From Alphaproteobacteria bacterium (lineage in GTDB: Bacteria; Pseudomonadota; Alphaproteobacteria; Micropepsales; Micropepsaceae), in the NCBI GenBank assembly GCA_028869725.1, contig JAGWRJ010000156.1, positions 1-8,031 of the forward strand: a stretch of 8,031 nt of DNA. The letters run 5' to 3'. The notes under the pieces are model-generated. The model was not told the DNA's origin and searched no databases. It was given only the letters and a program-made list of their open reading frames with translations. The position numbers and the translations under genes were made by a program. Below, piece by piece: positions 4,878-8,031 of this stretch. How positions within the stretch are numbered: the first letter of the stretch is position 1; each line of letters opens with the position of its first letter.

Positions 4878-6290
4878 ATGGATTTTGAGGAGTTCCGGCT
4901 GAGTGGCCACGACTTTGTGAGCTGGATGGCCGACTATCTAAGTGAGATCGAACGCTATCCGGTGCGCGCACAGGTCGAGCCAGGGGCGATCCTGGCCCAG
5001 CTGCCGCGCGAGGCCCCGCAGGACGGCGAGAGCATCGCGCGAATCTTTGCCGATTTCACTCGCATCCTTCTGCCGGGCATCACCCACTGGCAGCATCCGC
5101 GGTTTCTTGCGTATTTCCCCGCCAATTCCTCGCCGCCTTCGGTGTTGGCCGAGATGCTCACCGCAACACTTGGTGCCCAGTGCATGCTCTGGGAGACCTC
5201 GCCCGCCGCAGCCGAGCTCGAAGTGCGCGTCATGGAGTGGCTGGCCGCACTGATTGGGCTTCCGCCATCTTTCACCGGCTCGATTCAGGATTCGGCCTCA
5301 AGCGCGACCATTCTTGCCATCATCGCGGCGGCGGAGCGGGCAAGCGGGGGACGTTTTTCCCGCGACGGCCTCGCGGGCGGGCCAAGGCTCATTCTCTACT
5401 GCTCCGCCGAGGCACACTCGTCGGTGGAGAAGGGCGCGCGCATCGTCGGCATTGGTGCCGCCAATGTCCGCAAGATACCGGTGGACAGCGAAGGAGCCCT
5501 GAAGGTTCCGGCCCTCAGGGAGGCGATCGCAGCCGACCGCGCCTGCGGCCATGTTCCTGCCGGAATTGTCGCCTGCTTCGGTACGACTGGCATTGGTGCC
5601 GTCGATCCCATTGCGCAGCTGTCGGATATTGCACGCGCGGAAGACATTCATCTGCATGTCGATGCCGCCTGGGCTGGCGCCGCCCTCATCCTACCTGAAC
5701 TGCGCGGCCGCGCAGCGGGACTGGATGGTGCCGACAGTATCGTCTTCAATCCGCACAAATGGCTGATGACAAATTTTGACTGCTCGGCCTTTTTCATGCG
5801 CGATCCGGTACGGCTGGCCGGCGCCCTCTCACTGACACCTGCCTATCTCGAGACGAGGCAGACCGCGGCAATTCCCGAGTACCGGGACTGGTCAATCGCC
5901 CTGGGCCGGCGCTTCCGCGCCCTCAAATTGTGGTTCGTCCTGCGCAGTTATGGCATCGAAGGCCTGCGTACCAAGCTTCGCGCCGATCTTGCCGCGGCCG
6001 AGCGTCTCGCCAGTGTCATCCGTCAGAGCGAGGATTTTGAGCTGACGAGTGGCCCCAATTTTGCCCTTCTCAGCTTTCGCTATGCACCGTCTGGCGTCGC
6101 AGATCTCGATGGCCTCAACGAGAAGCTGCTCCGCGCAGTTAATGATAGTGGCTTTACCTATCTGACTAAAACCCGTCATGGCGGACGTCTGGTGATCCGG
6201 ATCTCGATCGGCCAGACCTACACCACATGGCGCCACATTGAGGAGAGCTGGCATCATATTGCGGCGTGCGCCCGGGCGCTGGCGAGGTGA
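4878..6290 (+). CDS. PLP-dependent aromatic-L-amino-acid-type decarboxylase (group II)
   Basis: A cytoplasmic enzyme expected to remove CO2 from an amino acid, giving the amine; 470 residues, typical of the DDC/TDC/TyrDC family. Visible elements in order: the substrate-site segment HPRFLAYFPANSS (73-85); SPAAAELE (108-115); AHSSVEKG (179-186) with His180, which stacks on the PLP ring; VDAAWAG (261-267) with Asp262, which binds the pyridine nitrogen; NPHKWL (291-296) with Lys294 as the Schiff-base lysine; and PAYLE (321-325) with Tyr323, equivalent to the loop Tyr332 of animal DDC that protonates the quinonoid. His180 and Tyr323 together argue for decarboxylase rather than aldehyde-synthase chemistry. 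LGRRFRALKLWFVLRSYG (342-359) is highly conserved. The substrate (Trp, Phe, Tyr, Dopa or other) cannot be fixed from sequence. GAGGGA at 4864-4869 precedes the ATG by eight bases. argC starts 32 nt after the stop. Confidence 0.92.
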   Translation: MDFEEFRLSGHDFVSWMADYLSEIERYPVRAQVEPGAILAQLPREAPQDGESIARIFADFTRILLPGITHWQHPRFLAYFPANSSPPSVLAEMLTATLGAQCMLWETSPAAAELEVRVMEWLAALIGLPPSFTGSIQDSASSATILAIIAAAERASGGRFSRDGLAGGPRLILYCSAEAHSSVEKGARIVGIGAANVRKIPVDSEGALKVPALREAIAADRACGHVPAGIVACFGTTGIGAVDPIAQLSDIARAEDIHLHVDAAWAGAALILPELRGRAAGLDGADSIVFNPHKWLMTNFDCSAFFMRDPVRLAGALSLTPAYLETRQTAAIPEYRDWSIALGRRFRALKLWFVLRSYGIEGLRTKLRADLAAAERLASVIRQSEDFELTSGPNFALLSFRYAPSGVADLDGLNEKLLRAVNDSGFTYLTKTRHGGRLVIRISIGQTYTTWRHIEESWHHIAACARALAR

Positions 6291-6291
6291 C

Positions 6292-6322
6292 GGCGCGCGC
6301 GCTTTGGGCTACACAGCGCGCC
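6292..6322 (+). repeat. Inverted repeat abutting the argC start codon
   Basis: GGCGCGC (6292-6298) and GCGCGCC (6316-6322) are perfect 7-bp arms around a 17-nt loop, filling the whole gap between the decarboxylase stop and the argC ATG at 6323. No Shine-Dalgarno is visible in the gap. The stem could shape access to the start codon or mark coupled translation. GC-rich repeats of this length also arise by chance. Confidence 0.35.
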
Positions 6323-7258
6323 ATGAACACGATTTTCGTTGACGGAGCGGCCGGGACCACCGGCCTGGAGATTGGCGAGCGGCTGGCAGGCCGCCCGGAT
6401 CTCAAGCTGCTTACCCTGAGCGAAAGCGCACGCAAGGATCCCGCGGCCCGGCGCGAGGCGTTGAACAGCGCCGACGTGGTGATCCTGTGCCTTCCGGACG
6501 CTGCGGCGCGCGAAGCCGTCGCGCTGGTCGACAATCCCCGCACGCGTATCATTGATGCCTCGAGCGCCCATCGCACTACGCCTGGCTGGATCTATGGCTT
6601 TGCCGAGTTTCTTCCCGGTCAAGCGACGCGCATCGCCGAGGCCAAGCGCGTAAGCAATCCGGGCTGCTATCCGACCGGCTTTCTGGCTCTGGTCCGGCCT
6701 CTGATCGATGTCGGGCTTGTCGAACCTGACCACCCGGTCACCGTCAATGCGCTCTCCGGGTATTCCGGTGGCGGAAAGTCGATGATTGCAGAATTTGAGG
6801 GCACGGCAGCGACCGCCAGGCCACGCATCTACGCAACATCACTCGCCCATAAGCATGTCCCCGAAATGCAGCAGCATGCAGGTCTCAGCCATCCGCCGCT
6901 TTTTGCCCCCAGCGTGGGCAATTTCTATCGCGGAATGGTGGTGGAGGTTCCGCTTGCCCTCTGGGCCCTGAAGACGCGCCCCTCGGGCGCGGATCTGCGT
7001 CGGGTTCTTGCCGAGCGCTATGCAGGCTGCGAGCTTGTGGCTGTCGCGCACGACGAGGAGTGCCAGACGACGACGCAAGTCCAGGCTGAAAGCCTCGCCC
7101 GAACCGATCGGCTCAAGCTCTTTGTGTTTGCAAACGAAGCCGCCCGGCAGGCGCGCCTTGTGGCCGTGCTCGACAATCTCGGCAAGGGCGCCGCAGGAGC
7201 AGCAGTGCAGAATCTCAACCTCATGCTGGGCTTACCTGCCGCGACGGGCCTCTTCTAG
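6323..7258 (+). CDS. argC: N-acetyl-gamma-glutamyl-phosphate reductase, type 2 (short form)
   Basis: NADPH-dependent reductase for the third step of arginine synthesis: N-acetylglutamyl phosphate to the semialdehyde; cytoplasmic. The 311 residues match the short type-2 ArgC common in Alphaproteobacteria rather than the roughly 340-residue type 1. The N-terminal nucleotide-binding loop is DGAAGTTGLEIGERL (7-21). The catalytic cysteine is Cys115 in SNPGCYPTG (111-119). SSAHR (80-84), GYSGGGKS and the late HKHVPE block are typical. The frame extends back to a GTG at 6266, and another GTG (6287) overlaps the decarboxylase stop as GTGA. ATG 6323 is chosen because the family begins only a few residues before the F-(V/I)-D-G motif. 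The ATG lacks a visible Shine-Dalgarno and follows an inverted repeat. No other arg gene is in the window, and the pairing with an amino-acid decarboxylase is unusual. Confidence 0.93.
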   Translation: MNTIFVDGAAGTTGLEIGERLAGRPDLKLLTLSESARKDPAARREALNSADVVILCLPDAAAREAVALVDNPRTRIIDASSAHRTTPGWIYGFAEFLPGQATRIAEAKRVSNPGCYPTGFLALVRPLIDVGLVEPDHPVTVNALSGYSGGGKSMIAEFEGTAATARPRIYATSLAHKHVPEMQQHAGLSHPPLFAPSVGNFYRGMVVEVPLALWALKTRPSGADLRRVLAERYAGCELVAVAHDEECQTTTQVQAESLARTDRLKLFVFANEAARQARLVAVLDNLGKGAAGAAVQNLNLMLGLPAATGLF

Positions 7259-7266
7259 GAGCGCCG

Positions 7267-7890
7267 ATGTATCGTCCCGGAGCATTTGCGGTTGACGAGG
7301 TGCAGGCTCTGCATGAGGCCATCCGCGCCCGCGTTCTTGCTACGCTGGCGGTGGCAGATGGTGATGGAGTTCAGTTTGCCTACGCCCCGGTTGTGGTCGA
7401 TGCGGTCGGTGTTTTTGGCGCACTGCGATTTCATCTGGCCCGCAGCAATCCGGTGGCAGACATCCTCGATGGCGCGAAGGTGAAGGTCTCGTTCCTTGGA
7501 CCTGATGGCTATGTGTCGCCGGACTGGTACGTGGGCGCAGGATTCGTGCCGACTTGGAATTATGTCGCGATCGAAGGGGAGGGAATCGCCACGCGACTTA
7601 CCGGGGACGCCTGCGAGGTCGCACTCGCCGATCTTTCGGCCCAGGAGGAAGCACGGCTCGCGCCCAAACCTGCCTGGACGCTGGACAAACTGACACCAGC
7701 AAAGCTGACCCAGCTGCTTGCGGCCATCGCCGTCTTTACGCTGCCGCTCAGTCGCCTCGAAGGCAAGTTCAAACTCAGCCAGGACAAGTCTCAGTCCGAT
7801 CGTGCCCGTGTGATGGCCGCCCTTGCACGCCGACCGGATCCGAGGTCGCAGAGCCTCGTCCAGGCCATGAAAACTGTGCCGTCACGCTAG
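7267..7890 (+). CDS. PaiB-family FMN-binding protein, putative transcriptional regulator
   Basis: A 207-residue protein of the PaiB family, which folds as a split-barrel flavin-binding domain and is usually annotated as an FMN-binding negative transcriptional regulator after Bacillus PaiB. The hallmarks are all present: MYRPGAF at the start, HLARSNPVAD (56-65), FLGPDGYVSPDWY (76-88), VPTWNYVAIEGEG (94-106) and LSRLEGKFKLSQDKSQSDRA (161-180). The length is normal. No helix-turn-helix is apparent, so direct DNA binding is not shown by the sequence; a flavin-dependent enzyme or sensor role is an alternative. AGGAG at 7257-7261 overlaps the argC stop and lies five bases before the ATG, so it is probably co-translated with argC. 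In Bacillus, PaiB is encoded beside the polyamine acetyltransferase PaiA; here the neighbour two genes away is an amine-forming decarboxylase. Confidence 0.88.
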   Translation: MYRPGAFAVDEVQALHEAIRARVLATLAVADGDGVQFAYAPVVVDAVGVFGALRFHLARSNPVADILDGAKVKVSFLGPDGYVSPDWYVGAGFVPTWNYVAIEGEGIATRLTGDACEVALADLSAQEEARLAPKPAWTLDKLTPAKLTQLLAAIAVFTLPLSRLEGKFKLSQDKSQSDRARVMAALARRPDPRSQSLVQAMKTVPSR

Positions 7891-8031
7891 CGCGCGGCGC
7901 CGCGCCAGATCGTAATAGGCGAGGTTGGCAACGAGTATGAGAGCGCCAATCGTGATCGCCATAGGGCGGGCGCTGTGGTCGAAGGTGATGCTTGCGAGCG
8001 TGGCGCCGATGGTGCCAAGGCCATACTGACC
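7882..8031 (-). CDS. C-terminal end of an MFS transporter, probably Bcr/CflA-like (partial)
   Basis: Reading the minus strand from the right edge, 49 codons stay open to a TGA at 7884-7882. They encode QYGLGTIGATLASITFD, a short polar turn (HSARP), a hydrophobic helix (about MAITIGALILVANLAYY) and a basic tail (DLARRRALA). This is the pattern of the last two helices and tail of a drug-efflux MFS protein of the Bcr/CflA kind (a Q-x-G-L-G-x-x-x-G segment, then H-x-x-x-x-P-M). The start and main motifs lie outside the window, so the family is tentative. The last nine bases overlap the 3' end of the convergent PaiB gene. Confidence 0.6.
   Translation of the reverse strand, partial: GQYGLGTIGATLASITFDHSARPMAITIGALILVANLAYYDLARRRALA

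Noticed and set aside
7892..7905. Perfect 14-bp palindrome GCGCGGCGCCGCGC near the PaiB 3' end as a terminator
   Set aside because: With a minimal loop only five base pairs remain, no T-run follows on either strand, and the bases encode the Arg-rich tail of the convergent transporter.
1..8031. tRNA, rRNA, CRISPR array, insertion sequence or phage/defence genes
   Set aside because: I looked for cloverleaf-like arms with a T-loop GTTCGA core, spaced direct repeats, and transposase or integrase motifs, and saw none. All long frames are explained by metabolic and transport genes.

Overview
The window looks like ordinary chromosomal DNA from a GC-rich Proteobacterium, most likely an alphaproteobacterium. 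The type-2 (short) ArgC and the base composition would fit a sphingomonad-like lineage, but no rRNA or marker gene is present, so that placement is an inference. Genes are tightly packed. I see no tRNA, rRNA, insertion sequence, CRISPR array or phage gene.

Layout. Positions 1-264 are a non-coding leader or intergenic stretch, with an AT-rich inverted repeat and a strong GC hairpin. At 265-1563 (+) lies a 12-helix MFS permease of the metabolite:H+ symporter type, closest by eye to ShiA. Convergent to it on the minus strand is a phosphate ABC importer, transcribed in the order pstS (4578-3481), pstC (3412-2444), pstA (2441-1560). A clear intrinsic terminator lies between pstS and pstC. The ATPase gene pstB and the regulator gene phoU do not follow pstA: its stop codon shares a CTAG with the stop of the MFS gene.

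Positions 4579-4877 form the divergent control region between pstS and the plus-strand genes. It holds a long stem-loop in the pstS leader, a perfect 16-bp palindrome, Pho-box-like half-sites and a possible short upstream ORF. A plus-strand cluster follows: a PLP-dependent aromatic-amino-acid-type decarboxylase (4878-6290), a type-2 N-acetyl-gamma-glutamyl-phosphate reductase argC (6323-7258) and a PaiB-family FMN-binding protein (7267-7890). The short gaps (32 and 8 nt) suggest co-transcription. The right edge carries the C-terminal end of a second MFS transporter on the minus strand (7882-8031), convergent with the PaiB gene.

How the genes work together. PstS captures periplasmic phosphate and PstC/PstA form the membrane channel; an ATPase encoded elsewhere is needed. 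The decarboxylase, ArgC and PaiB group has no obvious single pathway. It joins amine formation from an amino acid, a step of arginine synthesis and a polyamine/FMN-associated regulator-like protein. I did not find a convincing novel system. The points most worth checking are the incomplete pst operon with its internal terminator, the structured divergent control region, and the unusual decarboxylase-argC-paiB grouping.
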